Positions 26,659 through 37,354 of a stretch of 64,000 bases of DNA are shown piece by piece. The notes under the pieces are model-generated. The model made no database searches, was not told where the DNA came from, and was given only the letters and a program-made list of their open reading frames with translations. Both the position numbers and the translations under genes were made by a program. Positions within the stretch are counted from its first letter, which is position 1. Every line of letters starts with the position of its first letter. Origin of the DNA: DATAAP01 sp041690495 (GTDB lineage: Bacteria > Pseudomonadota > Alphaproteobacteria > CACIAM-22H2); the NCBI GenBank assembly GCA_041690495.1, contig JAWLHE010000013.1, forward strand, positions 55,403-119,402, in the 5' to 3' direction.

Positions 26659-27590
26659 GCTGTCTCTCCAGAATTGGGCGAGCCCATAATCGGGGCCCTC
26701 GTCATAACAGTCTCTGAATCTCGATCGCGGATGTCATCGCGGCGCGGCGGCGCCGCGTCGATCGCCTGCCACACGGCCAGCGCCTGACGCGTCGCGGCGA
26801 CATCGTGGACGCGCACGATGTCGGCGCCGCGCGCGACCGCCGCCAGCGCGCCGGCGATGGAGCCCGCGACCCGATCCTTGGCCCCTTCGCCGCGCGACAG
26901 TTTGGCGATGAATCCCTTGCGACTCACGCCGACCGCGATCGCGACACCGAGTCCACGCAGGCGGTCGAGCGAGGCGAGGAGCTGGAGATTGTGTTCGGTC
27001 GTCTTGCCGAAGCCGATGCCGGGGTCGGCCGCGATCCGCTCGTTGGGAATGCCGGCGCCGCGGCACGCGGCCACGCGCGCGGCAAGATAGTCCGCGACCT
27101 CGCGCGGCGCGTCGTCGTAATGCGGCGCCTTCTGCATCGTCGCCGGCTCTCCCTGCATGTGCATGAGGATGACGTCTGCCCCGCTCGCCGCGACCGTGTC
27201 GAGACTGGCCGGATCGAAGGTCAGCGCCGTGACGTCGTTGACGATGCGAGCGCCGCAGGCCAGCGCCTCGCGCATTACATCGGCGCGTCGCGTGTCGACC
27301 GAAACGACCGCGCCGGCACCTGCCAGCGCCGTGATCACCGGCCGGATGCGCGCCAGCTCCTCGTCCGCCGAAACGGGCATCGATCCGGGCCGTGTCGATT
27401 CGCCGCCGACATCGAGGATATCGGCACCCTCCGCGCGCAGGCGCAGACCGTGCGAGATCGCCGCGTCGGCGCACGCGAATTCGCCGCCGTCGGAGAAGCT
27501 GTCCGGCGTGACATTGACGATTCCCATGACCAGCGGCGCCCCGAGATCGAACCCGGCGAACCGCCTCCGCGTGCGCGTTGCATCCCGCAT
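26655..27590 (-). CDS. folP: dihydropteroate synthase FolP
   Basis: 311 residues. Condenses p-aminobenzoate with dihydropterin pyrophosphate in folate synthesis; the target of sulfonamides. Motifs: GIVNVTPDSFSDGG, LDVGGESTRPGS, VSVDTRRADVM, VNDVTAL and the closing DIVRVHDVAATRQAL. First gene of the folP-thiD pair. Confidence 0.96.
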   Translation of the reverse strand: MRDATRTRRRFAGFDLGAPLVMGIVNVTPDSFSDGGEFACADAAISHGLRLRAEGADILDVGGESTRPGSMPVSADEELARIRPVITALAGAGAVVSVDTRRADVMREALACGARIVNDVTALTFDPASLDTVAASGADVILMHMQGEPATMQKAPHYDDAPREVADYLAARVAACRGAGIPNERIAADPGIGFGKTTEHNLQLLASLDRLRGLGVAIAVGVSRKGFIAKLSRGEGAKDRVAGSIAGALAAVARGADIVRVHDVAATRQALAVWQAIDAAPPRRDDIRDRDSETVMTRAPIMGSPNSGETA

Positions 27591-27681
27591 GGGCCGGACC
27601 TATCGCTTGCGCCGGCCCGCGTCAACGGCCCGTTCGGAACGCCGCTTGCGTGACCGGGTGGCCGGCGTGCGCCGCAACGCC

Positions 27682-28119
27682 TCAGAGATCCCGGATCATG
27701 AGCACCGCGCCGGGCAGGCGGAAGCCGTGACGGAAGAAAAACGTCGTCGAGGTCAGCCGGGAATCGACGATGAGTCCGACCGCGCGCCGCGCGATCGCGC
27801 GCTCGACCACAGCGGCCAGAAGGTCGGCGCCGATGCCATGCCGCTCGACCTCCTTGGTGACGGCGATATGACTGACGAAGACATGGAAGCCGTTGAACGA
27901 GGACAGCACCACGCCGATCAGGCCGTCCGCCGTCTCGGCGACGAAGCAGTCGGCGGTCTCGGATCCGGCCAGCACCGACAGGCGCGCGCGCAGGTCCCTG
28001 CCTTTCGCCAGGCCGCGGGAGCGGATCAGCGCTGCGACGTTCCCCAGATCGGCGGCCGCCATCGGACGGATGCGGTGACCTGCAGGCTGTGCGGCGGGCC
28101 GGGGTTTTGCTTTGGCCAT
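27682..28119 (-). CDS. GNAT-family N-acetyltransferase
   Basis: 145 residues. GNAT fold with the acetyl-CoA motif HIAVTKEVERHGIGADLLAAVVERA and the C-terminal FFFRHGFRLPG. Start at MAKAKPRP; the longer frame upstream runs through the ftsH terminator and is not coding. Substrate unknown. It lies downstream of ftsH but behind its terminator. Confidence 0.85.
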   Translation of the reverse strand: MAKAKPRPAAQPAGHRIRPMAAADLGNVAALIRSRGLAKGRDLRARLSVLAGSETADCFVAETADGLIGVVLSSFNGFHVFVSHIAVTKEVERHGIGADLLAAVVERAIARRAVGLIVDSRLTSTTFFFRHGFRLPGAVLMIRDL

Positions 28120-28131
28120 CGATTCCACAAA

Positions 28132-28161
28132 GAAGAAAGGGACCGAGCCGCGCTCGGTCCC
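28132..28161 (-). terminator. Rho-independent terminator after ftsH
   Basis: 10-bp perfect stem GGGACCGAGC/GCTCGGTCCC (28152-28161 with 28139-28148), a 3-base loop, then TTTCTTCTTT on the minus strand. It lies 37 bases past the ftsH stop. Confidence 0.88.
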
Positions 28162-28198
28162 TTTCCCATCTACATAGCCGGCCGAAGCCTGTCGAGCC

Positions 28199-30124
<1,926 letters not shown>

Positions 30125-30178
30125 CGTCCACGCCTCATACCCAACGGAAACCGGGCCGACATATGTAGCCCAAGCCAG

Positions 30179-31510
30179 TTAAATCACAGCAAAGCCCGGG
30201 CCAGCCAAGGCGTGGCGTGGGCAGAACGTCGCGGAAACGCGCATAACGCTATCAGGGTAGACGCCCCGACGTCTATACGTCAGGTGGGGAACGGCCAGGA
30301 CCCCTTCAAGATCGAATAGTGCGGGAAGAGCCGGCCGCGCCGCCGGCGGAATCGGCACGTCGCGCACCGCCGGCGCGGCGGCCGCAACCGCACGCCAGCC
30401 GTCGCTGCCAAGCCGGGCCAGGACATAGCCTTCCGGGGGCCAAGAGCCAGATCCTCCCACCCGAACCGTGAACCGGCCGTCCCACAGGAACCGGCCCGGT
30501 CCGGCGACTGCCAATCGCTGCGTCGCGGCGGCCGGCTCGCGGACGACCAGGACCCGGCCGCGACGGGGCAGGAAGCGGCAGCCGCCGAGCGTCCGGCCAC
30601 CATGCAATGCCCCCTCCAGCAGGGCGGTCAGCAGGCCCGCGAGCCGCTCGCCACGCGGCGCATAGGCGCCGCCTCCGAAAGCCAGGGCGAGCCGCGCCAG
30701 GGCGCGACGGAGGATATCGGGATCGCCGTCACGCCAGGGCGTGAGATCGAGGGTCGCCCAGCCCTCGGGATGGGCGGCCACGCTGGCGCCAAGAAGCTCG
30801 GCCACGGCGACCTCGGCCCGCTGGCGCTCGACGTCGTAACACCGCCCGCCGCCGGCGGCCGCAGCGCCGGGCGAACGCCGCAGGCGTTCCCGCACGCGGG
30901 TGCGCGCGAAAGCCGGATTGGCGTTGCTCGGATCGTCGATCCAGGGCTGCCCCTCCGCACGCAGCATGGCCCTGAGTCGCGCCGGCGCTACATCCAGCAG
31001 CGGCCGCAGGATGCGCAGCGCCTCGCGCTCGACAACCGCCGACATTCCGGCGAGCCCATCGGGGCCGCTCTTGCGCTCGAGCCGCAGCAGCACGGTCTCG
31101 CGCTGGTCGCCCAGATGGTGCGCGAGGAGAAGATGCAGCACGCCGGCATCCCGGCACCATGCCGACAGGAGGCGATGGCGCGCCTCGCGCGCGCCGGCCT
31201 GGATGGCCGTAGAGGGCTTGGGCCCTTCCCAACGCAGCACACGGCAGTCGATGCCGCGGGCCGCGAGCCAGCCCCGCACGGTTGCGGCCTCGGCGGCAGA
31301 TTCGGCGCGCAGGCCGTGATCGACGACCAGCGCGGTCGCGCGGCCGCCCTGCCTGCGCACCCAGCGGTCGGCGAGAATGGTCAAAGCCAGGCTGTCGGCG
31401 CCGCCCGACACGCCGATCGCGAGATGCGGCGACCGCTCGAACGCCCCGAGCCGTGCCATGGCCGCGGCGAACTCCGCATCGTTCACGGGCCGGTCGTCCG
31501 AAATCGGCAT
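30179..31510 (-). CDS. tilS: tRNA(Ile)-lysidine synthase TilS
   Basis: 443 residues. Modifies C34 of tRNA-Ile2 (CAU) to lysidine, changing its decoding from Met to Ile; essential. PP-loop motif GVSGGADSLAL near 35, VVDHGLRAES, then AHHLGDQRETVLLRL. The C-terminal part is degenerate, as is usual for the family. Start at MPISDDRPV is the most likely; an ATG at 31549 would add 13 residues. It sits between cpoB and ftsH. Confidence 0.93.
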   Translation of the reverse strand: MPISDDRPVNDAEFAAAMARLGAFERSPHLAIGVSGGADSLALTILADRWVRRQGGRATALVVDHGLRAESAAEAATVRGWLAARGIDCRVLRWEGPKPSTAIQAGAREARHRLLSAWCRDAGVLHLLLAHHLGDQRETVLLRLERKSGPDGLAGMSAVVEREALRILRPLLDVAPARLRAMLRAEGQPWIDDPSNANPAFARTRVRERLRRSPGAAAAGGGRCYDVERQRAEVAVAELLGASVAAHPEGWATLDLTPWRDGDPDILRRALARLALAFGGGAYAPRGERLAGLLTALLEGALHGGRTLGGCRFLPRRGRVLVVREPAAATQRLAVAGPGRFLWDGRFTVRVGGSGSWPPEGYVLARLGSDGWRAVAAAAPAVRDVPIPPAARPALPALFDLEGVLAVPHLTYRRRGVYPDSVMRVSATFCPRHALAGPGFAVI

Positions 31511-31580
31511 GGGCGCGCCGGGCAATGACGCGGTGGCGAGCGGCGGCATGCCGCTCACGTCGGAGCGTGCGACGGCGCCG

Positions 31581-32609
31581 TCAGCCGCAGCCGAGGCGCT
31601 GCTTCTCGCGCTGCGTCGCCTGCTTGATCGAAGCCGACGCCTGAGGGTAGCGCCGCTCGAGTTCGCCGAGCGTGCCGCATGCCCGTGCCTTCTGGTTGAG
31701 CTGCCCAAGCGACATGCCGAGCTTGAGCAGGTTGTCGGGCGCCTTCTCGCTGCCCGGATACTTCTGGAAGCCTTCGGCGAAGGCAATCGCGGCGTTGTTG
31801 TAATCGCGCCGCACGTAATACGTCTCGCCGAGCCAGTATTGTGCATTGCCGGCCAGCCGGTGACTCGGATTGGCCGAGATGAAGGATCTCAGGGCGGATT
31901 CGGCGCGGCCGAAATCGCCCTGCTCGCGCTGCGCCTGGAGAAGCTGCGCATAGGCGAATTCGTACTGCGCCTCCGGCGAGCCTTGCGGCAATGTCACTGC
32001 GGCGCTCTGCTGCGGCGCCGGCGTCGGTGCCGCGCCCGCCTGCGGCGGCGGCGCCTGGCCGGCTGCGCCGGGCACCAGCACCATGCGCGACTGCCCCGGC
32101 GGCACCTGTGCCTGGCTGGCCGGAGGCGTTGGCGCGGTTGCGGTCGCCCCCGGCGCCGCACCGGCCGCCGGCGCGCCGCCGCGCTCGATCGCGCTGAGCC
32201 GGAAGTCGACGTCGCCGACCAGCTTGTCGAGGCGGGCAGTCAGCTCGCTGACGTTGTGATTGAGCAGCTCGACGCGACCGGTGAGGTCGCGCATCTGGTT
32301 TTCGAGCTCGGAGAAGCGGGTATAGGTCTGCTCGACGAACGGGTTGGAGAGCTCGCCGGGCGCGGGCGCGTTCGCCGCGCCGGGAGCCGCGACCGGAACG
32401 CCACCGCGCGCGAGCTGGCGCTGGACCACATCCATATCGCGGCGCAAGCGGTCGATCTGATCGACCAGCGAGCGAATGTCCTGGCTCTGGCCCTGCGCTG
32501 CCGCGGGGACCGTTACCGCGACCGCAGCCAGCAGCAGGAAGCCGCTCGCGGCGCGCCCCAGCGTTCTGACGAGGAGAGGTGAGATCACGGTTCGGATTAT
32601 CGTCGCCAA
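31581..32609 (-). CDS. cpoB: Tol-Pal accessory periplasmic protein CpoB/YbgF
   Basis: 342 residues. Signal peptide (hydrophobic LLLAAVAVTVPAAAQG), a coiled coil (about 45-115, SLVDQIDRLRRDMDVVQRQL), a Pro/Ala/Gln linker, and C-terminal TPR repeats (YEFAYAQLLQAQREQGDF, YWLGETYYVRRDYNNAAIAF). CpoB coordinates outer-membrane constriction with peptidoglycan synthesis. No ATG start: TTG 32609 or GTG 32588 must be used. A terminator hairpin lies just upstream, separating it partly from pal. Confidence 0.9.
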   Translation of the reverse strand: MATIIRTVISPLLVRTLGRAASGFLLLAAVAVTVPAAAQGQSQDIRSLVDQIDRLRRDMDVVQRQLARGGVPVAAPGAANAPAPGELSNPFVEQTYTRFSELENQMRDLTGRVELLNHNVSELTARLDKLVGDVDFRLSAIERGGAPAAGAAPGATATAPTPPASQAQVPPGQSRMVLVPGAAGQAPPPQAGAAPTPAPQQSAAVTLPQGSPEAQYEFAYAQLLQAQREQGDFGRAESALRSFISANPSHRLAGNAQYWLGETYYVRRDYNNAAIAFAEGFQKYPGSEKAPDNLLKLGMSLGQLNQKARACGTLGELERRYPQASASIKQATQREKQRLGCG

Positions 32610-32614
32610 TTGGG

Positions 32615-32666
32615 CAAAAGAAAGGCGCCTGTCCGGTCGACCAGCTTAGGTCATCGGACAGGCGCC
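32615..32666 (-). terminator. terminator hairpin between pal and cpoB
   Basis: 12-bp perfect stem GGCGCCTGTCCG/CGGACAGGCGCC (32655-32666 with 32624-32635) followed on the minus strand by TTTCTTTTG. It would end much of the pal transcript before cpoB. Confidence 0.8.
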
Positions 32667-32694
32667 AATCCGACAGACGCCGATAGCGGGTCGC

Positions 32695-33189
32695 TTAATT
32701 GACAACCATCACGGCACGGCGGTTCTGCGACCAGGCGGCTTCGTTCGAGCCGACCACGGCCGGACGCTCCTTGCCGTAGCTGATCGTCGCAACGCGGCGG
32801 GCATCGATTCCCAGCGAAACCAGGAAGTTCTTCGCCGAGTTGGCGCGGCGCTCGCCGAGCGCGAGGTTGTACTCGCGCGTGCCGCGCTCGTCGGCATGCC
32901 CCTCGACCGTGACCGTCAGGTTCGGGTACTGCTTCAGGAAAGCGGCCCAGCGCTCCACCGTGCGGCGTGCCTCGGGCTTCAGATCCGACCTGTCGAAATC
33001 GTAGAACACGCGATCGCCGACTTCCGACGTCAGGATCTCCTGCGGGCTGCGCGCGCGGGTCTGGGTCGTCGCCGACCCCGTTCCGGTCTGCATCCCCGTG
33101 CCGGCCGAAGTCGCCGACTCGTCAGACGCCGTCTCGCACGCCGCCAGCAGCGCAACTGCGGCGAACATGCTCAGCAACTTGAAACGCAT
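32695..33189 (-). CDS. pal: peptidoglycan-associated lipoprotein Pal
   Basis: 164 residues. Lipoprotein signal with lipobox LLAAC (Cys18), a Ser/Thr/Gly linker and an OmpA-like peptidoglycan-binding domain with DFDRSDLKPEA, VEGHADERGTREYNLALGERRA and the closing NRRAVMV. It links the outer membrane to the cell wall and is moved to division sites by TolQRAB. AAGGAG seven bases before the ATG. Confidence 0.97.
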   Translation of the reverse strand: MRFKLLSMFAAVALLAACETASDESATSAGTGMQTGTGSATTQTRARSPQEILTSEVGDRVFYDFDRSDLKPEARRTVERWAAFLKQYPNLTVTVEGHADERGTREYNLALGERRANSAKNFLVSLGIDARRVATISYGKERPAVVGSNEAAWSQNRRAVMVVN

Positions 33190-33333
33190 CTCGAACTCCT
33201 TCTTTTTTACTCTATTCCCGGGGGGTTTTATACCGCGAGAGGTTGTCGCTTATACCGCGGCCGCCAACTGCCTGGGGGGCGCCGAACGCAGTGTCGTCCG
33301 GTTAAGATCGGCGCGGACTATATGCCTGTAGAC

Positions 33334-34713
33334 TCACGGAATCAAGGGGGACCACGCCGGATCCGAGGCTTCCGTCGGCGTAATTATCTCTCTCTCGTTG
33401 TAGCCGGTAAGGTCGATTGAATACAGCCTGCTGTTGGTACCTTGGCCGCGCTGATCCGACGGGTTTTGCTTAAAATACATGAGAACGCGCCCGTTCGGCG
33501 CCCAGGTCGGCGCCTCGACCAGGAAGCCCTTGGTCAGCAGTCGCTCGCCGCTGCCATCCGGCCGGATCACGCCGATGAAGAACTCCGATTCCGCCAGCCG
33601 GGTGAAGGCGATGAGGTCGGCGCGCGGCGACCATACCGGAGTGGCATAGCGGCCGGTCCCGAAGCTGATGCGCTTCACGTTGTTGCCGTCGCTGTCCATG
33701 ACATAGAGCTGCTGGGTGCCGCCGCGATCGGAGTTGAAGACCACCTGCTTGCCGTCGGGCGAGAAGCAGGGCGACGTGTCGATCGCCGGATGGTTGGTCA
33801 GTCGCTGCACCCTGCGGGTCCGGACGTCCATCACGTAGATTTCGGTATTGCCGTCCTGCGCCATGCTCATGATGACGCGGTTGCCGTCGGGCGCGAAGCG
33901 CGGCGCGAACGTCATGCCGGGGAAGTCGCCGAGGACCTCCTGCTGCCCCGTGTCGATGTTGAACAGGTATACGCGCGGCTTGTTGTTGACGTACGACAGA
34001 TAGGTGATCTCCTGCGCCGTCGGCGAGAAGCGCGGCGTCAGAACCAGCGCGCGGCCGTCGGTGAGGAAGCGGTGGTTTGCGCCGTCCTGGTCCATGATCG
34101 CGAGCCGCTTGACCCGGCGCTGCAGCGGCCCGGATTCGGCGATGTAGACGACCCGCGTGTCGAAGTAGCCGTCCTCGCCGGTGATGCGCTTGTAGATCGC
34201 GTCGGAAATGATGTGCGCCACTCGCCGCCAGTTCTGCGCCGAGGTCGTGTAGACGCGCCCTTCCATCTGCGACTCGCCGAACACGTCCCAGAGGCGGAAC
34301 TCGCTCCGCATGCGGCCGTCTCCGAGCAGCTCGCAGTTGCCGTGGACCAGCGCCTGGGCGTTGATCGCGCGCCAATCCGGAAACCGCGGCGGCTGCGTGC
34401 GCAGCGCCACCGGCGTCTGGATGTAGGCCTTCGGATCGATCGGCCGGAACAGGCCCGAGCGCTCGAGATTGGCCACGATCACGTTGGTCATGTCCTGGCC
34501 GATCTTGGCGTCCTGCGGCTGGCCGCCGAAGAACGGCGACACCGCGATCGGCATCGGCTCGACCTTGCCCTTCGTGATGTCGATGCGAACCTGCCCCTTC
34601 GCGCCGAGCAGCGGCAGTGCGCTCGCGGCGATCGCGGCACCGCCGCCGCCGAGCACGGCGCGTCGCGACAGGTGCGGCATCAGGAGTGTGCGGAAGCGAT
34701 CAGCCGTATTCAT
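33334..34713 (-). CDS. tolB: Tol-Pal beta-propeller protein TolB
   Basis: 459 residues. Periplasmic protein that competes with peptidoglycan for Pal. An N-terminal alpha/beta domain is followed by a six-bladed WD40-like propeller with repeated FSPDGKQVVF/FAPDGNRVI motifs. The signal sequence is unusual for TolB: it carries a twin-arginine motif SRRAVLGGGG before the hydrophobic core AAIAASALPLLGAKG, suggesting Tat export of folded protein. The start ATG has GGAG upstream. Confidence 0.96.
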   Translation of the reverse strand: MNTADRFRTLLMPHLSRRAVLGGGGAAIAASALPLLGAKGQVRIDITKGKVEPMPIAVSPFFGGQPQDAKIGQDMTNVIVANLERSGLFRPIDPKAYIQTPVALRTQPPRFPDWRAINAQALVHGNCELLGDGRMRSEFRLWDVFGESQMEGRVYTTSAQNWRRVAHIISDAIYKRITGEDGYFDTRVVYIAESGPLQRRVKRLAIMDQDGANHRFLTDGRALVLTPRFSPTAQEITYLSYVNNKPRVYLFNIDTGQQEVLGDFPGMTFAPRFAPDGNRVIMSMAQDGNTEIYVMDVRTRRVQRLTNHPAIDTSPCFSPDGKQVVFNSDRGGTQQLYVMDSDGNNVKRISFGTGRYATPVWSPRADLIAFTRLAESEFFIGVIRPDGSGERLLTKGFLVEAPTWAPNGRVLMYFKQNPSDQRGQGTNSRLYSIDLTGYNEREIITPTEASDPAWSPLIP

Positions 34714-34739
34714 TCTTATGTCTCCGGCAAGGTTTGGAT

Positions 34740-35705
34740 CTAGCTGCGGCGGCCCACTGAACCCAGCATGTCGCGCGCCGAGAATGTCAGAATGAGGTTG
34801 CCACCGGTCATCTGGCTGGCCTTGCTCGCCGGCAGCGGCAACGGCGACGAGCGCAGCGCGGCGCGCCGCGCACCCTCTGCGAACGCGCGCAGCTGATCGG
34901 CGGGTTCTCCCTGGGTGCTGACGATGCGCGCGTCCTGCACGGTGCCGTCCGGCGTAACCATGAGTTGCAACTCGACGACGAACGTCTCGATGCCCTTGGC
35001 GCCGATATCCAGATTCCAGTTCTGCGTGATCCGCTGCCGGATCGCGTCCTCCTCTGTCATTGACAGCGGAATATTCGGATTATGTGGCGCATTCGAGGCA
35101 GCGCGCGCCGCCGTCTGCGCCTGCTGCTGCGGCGAGGGCTGCTGCGGTGCCGCCTGCTGCTGCGGCTTCTGGCGCGTCAGATCCTTGAGCAGATTGTTCA
35201 GGTCGAACTGCTGCTGATTCGGCTGCTTCCGCGCCGGCTGATCGGCCTTCGCCACCTGCTTGGCCGGCTTGGGCGGCTCGGGGCGCGGCTTGGGCGGCTT
35301 CGGCGGCGGCGCCTCGGCCCGCGGAGCCGGAGCCGGCGCAGGCGTCGGCGGCGGAGGCGGCGGCGGTGGTGGCGGCGGCGGCGGTGGTGGTGGCGGCGGT
35401 GGTGGCGGCGGTGGTGGCGGCGGTGGCGGCGTGGGCTTCGGCGGCGGCTTGGGCGCCTCGACGACCTTCGACGGCTCCGGCTTCGGCGGCTCCGGCTTGG
35501 GCTCGGGCGGCTTCGGCGTCTCGGCGACCTTCGGCGGCTCCGGCTTCGGCGGCGGCGCATTGGTGATCGACGAGAGCGGCAGCACCTCGACGATCAGCGG
35601 CTTGTCCTCCGGCAGCTCGCGCCGGAAGAGATCGGGCACACCGAACCAGGCGATCAGGAAGACCGCGACATGGAACAGCGCCGATATCGCCGCGTACTTG
35701 CGCAT
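34740..35705 (-). CDS. tolA: TolA, inner-membrane bridge protein with a 28-proline run
   Basis: 321 residues. One N-terminal membrane helix (about 6-23), a Pro/Lys/Glu-rich periplasmic stalk and a C-terminal TolA/TonB-like domain (about 215-321, MTEEDAIRQRITQNWNLD). The stalk contains 28 consecutive prolines (codons within 35348-35434), where E. coli TolA has an Ala/Lys helix. Together with TolQR it transmits proton motive force to Pal/TolB. Its translation must depend heavily on EF-P. It lies 3 bases after tolR. Confidence 0.9.
   Translation of the reverse strand: MRKYAAISALFHVAVFLIAWFGVPDLFRRELPEDKPLIVEVLPLSSITNAPPPKPEPPKVAETPKPPEPKPEPPKPEPSKVVEAPKPPPKPTPPPPPPPPPPPPPPPPPPPPPPPPPPPPTPAPAPAPRAEAPPPKPPKPRPEPPKPAKQVAKADQPARKQPNQQQFDLNNLLKDLTRQKPQQQAAPQQPSPQQQAQTAARAASNAPHNPNIPLSMTEEDAIRQRITQNWNLDIGAKGIETFVVELQLMVTPDGTVQDARIVSTQGEPADQLRAFAEGARRAALRSSPLPLPASKASQMTGGNLILTFSARDMLGSVGRRS
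35348..35434 (-). repeat. proline-codon microsatellite inside tolA
   Basis: 28 consecutive CCN codons, mostly CCG and CCA in short alternating blocks, giving a GC-rich low-complexity tract. The regular CCGCCGCCACCA-like units suggest expansion by slippage, so length may vary between strains. Confidence 0.85.
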
Positions 35706-35708
35706 GGA

Positions 35709-36179
35709 TCAGCGCGCCGTCCTTGCCGGCGGCCGGCCGGAGCTGCTGCCGGGAATCTCGGCGACGAGGGCGACCTTGCTGAAGCCGGCTGCGCTCAGGG
35801 CGCCCATCACTTCCATGACGTCGCCATAGGGAAGCGCGCGGTCGCCGCGCACGAAGATCCGCTGCTCGGGCTTGTTGGCCGTGATGGCCTTGAGCCGAGC
35901 GATCAGCGCCTCGCGGTCCATCTCGGTTTCCTGCAGGAAAATCTTTTTCTGCGCGTTGACGCTTACGACGAGCGGCTCGTCCTGTCCGGTTGCCTGCGCG
36001 GCCTGGGTCTTCGGCAGATCGACGTCCACCCCGGCGGTCAGCAGCGGCGCGGTGACCATGAAGATGACGAGCAGCACAAGCATCACGTCGACGAAAGGCG
36101 TCACGTTGATGTCGCTGACCAGCCGGGCGGAACGCCGCTGGCTGCGCAACCGCGAGACGCCGATGAGCGGTCCGGCCAT
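35709..36179 (-). CDS. tolR: TolR, ExbD-like stator subunit
   Basis: 156 residues. One membrane helix carrying the proton-channel Asp in DINVTPFVDVMLVLLVIFMV, then a periplasmic domain. It works with TolQ to harvest proton motive force for TolA. The start at MAGPLIGVSR is 4 bases after the tolQ stop. It ends in a Pro/Arg-rich tail. Confidence 0.96.
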   Translation of the reverse strand: MAGPLIGVSRLRSQRRSARLVSDINVTPFVDVMLVLLVIFMVTAPLLTAGVDVDLPKTQAAQATGQDEPLVVSVNAQKKIFLQETEMDREALIARLKAITANKPEQRIFVRGDRALPYGDVMEVMGALSAAGFSKVALVAEIPGSSSGRPPARTAR

Positions 36180-36183
36180 GAGA

Positions 36184-36912
36184 TCAGCCCTTCTCTTCGA
36201 GCTGGCGCGACAGGATCGCACCGAACTCGTTCGAGAACGCCTCGAGACGACCGGCGTAACGGGTCAGGTCGCTCGATATCTTGTTGTAGGCGATCACGGC
36301 GGGAATCGCCGCGATCAGTCCCAGCGCCGTCGCGAACAAGGCCTCGGCGATGCCGGGCGCCACCACCGCAAGGCTGGTGTTCTTGCTCGACGCGATCGCC
36401 GAGAAGCTGTGCATGATGCCCCAAACCGTGCCGAACAGGCCGATGAACGGCGCCGTCGAGCCGACCGAGGCGAGGAAGGTCATGTAGCGTTCGAGGCGGT
36501 CCATCTCGCGGCCGAGCGTGACGCCCATGACGCGCTCGATGCGGCTCTGCAGGCCGGCGCGCATCTGCCCGGCGGCGGCAAGCCCCTTCGAGACCGAGCG
36601 ACGCCACTCGCGCATCGCCGCGCTGAACATCGCCGCCATCGGATCGGCCGGCTGCGCGCCGACGCGGTCGTAGAGATCCTCGAGCGAGCCGCCCGACCAG
36701 AACTGGTCCTCGAACTCGTCGGCCTGGTTGTGCAGCCGGCGCAGTCGGAAGAACTTCTCGAAGATGATGGCCCAGCTCCAGACCGAGGCCAGCACCAGCA
36801 GAAGTATGACGAGTTTGACGATCAGGTCGGCGTTGAGGAACAGGGTCCACACCGACAGATCGTTGGCAAGCTGGCTCCCCGCCAGCGCCGCGGCGTCAAC
36901 TGCTCTATCCAT
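36184..36912 (-). CDS. tolQ: TolQ, MotA/ExbB-like proton channel subunit
   Basis: 242 residues, three membrane helices (near 25-45, 140-160 and 175-195). The conserved channel signature is VGSTAPFIGLFGTVWGIM, followed by PGIAEALFATALGL. Start at MDRAVDAAAL, preceded by GAGAGA; it overlaps the ybgC stop by 8 bases. Confidence 0.96.
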   Translation of the reverse strand: MDRAVDAAALAGSQLANDLSVWTLFLNADLIVKLVILLLVLASVWSWAIIFEKFFRLRRLHNQADEFEDQFWSGGSLEDLYDRVGAQPADPMAAMFSAAMREWRRSVSKGLAAAGQMRAGLQSRIERVMGVTLGREMDRLERYMTFLASVGSTAPFIGLFGTVWGIMHSFSAIASSKNTSLAVVAPGIAEALFATALGLIAAIPAVIAYNKISSDLTRYAGRLEAFSNEFGAILSRQLEEKG

Positions 36913-37354
36913 TTCTCTCTCGCTTGCTCGAATGAGGGACGGGTTCTCGCGCAAAGGCCTGTCGCACTGGCTTCGGGATGCGCGTGGCGTTGCCGCCCGG
37001 CCCGATACAGACCAGCATTACTTTAAGCCGTGCTAATTCATCGTTACCGCGCGCGACGATCTGCTCGGCCTCGATCGCCGCGCCGCGCAGATCCGTGATG
37101 CGCGTGCGCACTTCGAGCAGGTCGTCCAGCCTGGCCGGCGCCACGTACTCCACCGCGCAACGTCGCACGGCGAAGGACACGCCCGTCTTCTCGCGCAGCG
37201 TCCGGTGCTCGACCCCTATCGCGCGCAGCATTTCCGTACGCGCGCGCTCGGCGAATTTCAGATAGTTGGCGTAGTAGACGATGCCCGCGGCATCCGTGTC
37301 CTCGTAGTAGACGCGGAGCGGAAAGCGATGCTCCCGGGCCGCGGCTTCAGCCAT
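36905..37354 (-). CDS. ybgC: Tol-Pal-associated acyl-CoA thioesterase YbgC
   Basis: 149 residues, hot-dog thioesterase with the catalytic Asp in YYEDTDAAGIVYYANYLKF. Conserved first gene of tol-pal clusters; in E. coli it hydrolyses short acyl-CoA and may touch phospholipid metabolism. The ATG overlaps the ruvB stop, so the RuvABC and Tol genes form one continuous series. Confidence 0.94.
   Translation of the reverse strand: MAEAAAREHRFPLRVYYEDTDAAGIVYYANYLKFAERARTEMLRAIGVEHRTLREKTGVSFAVRRCAVEYVAPARLDDLLEVRTRITDLRGAAIEAEQIVARGNDELARLKVMLVCIGPGGNATRIPKPVRQAFAREPVPHSSKRERNG

Noticed and set aside
35260..35829. Poly-glycine protein on the + strand
   Set aside because: Reverse complement of the tolA proline codons; no start signal.
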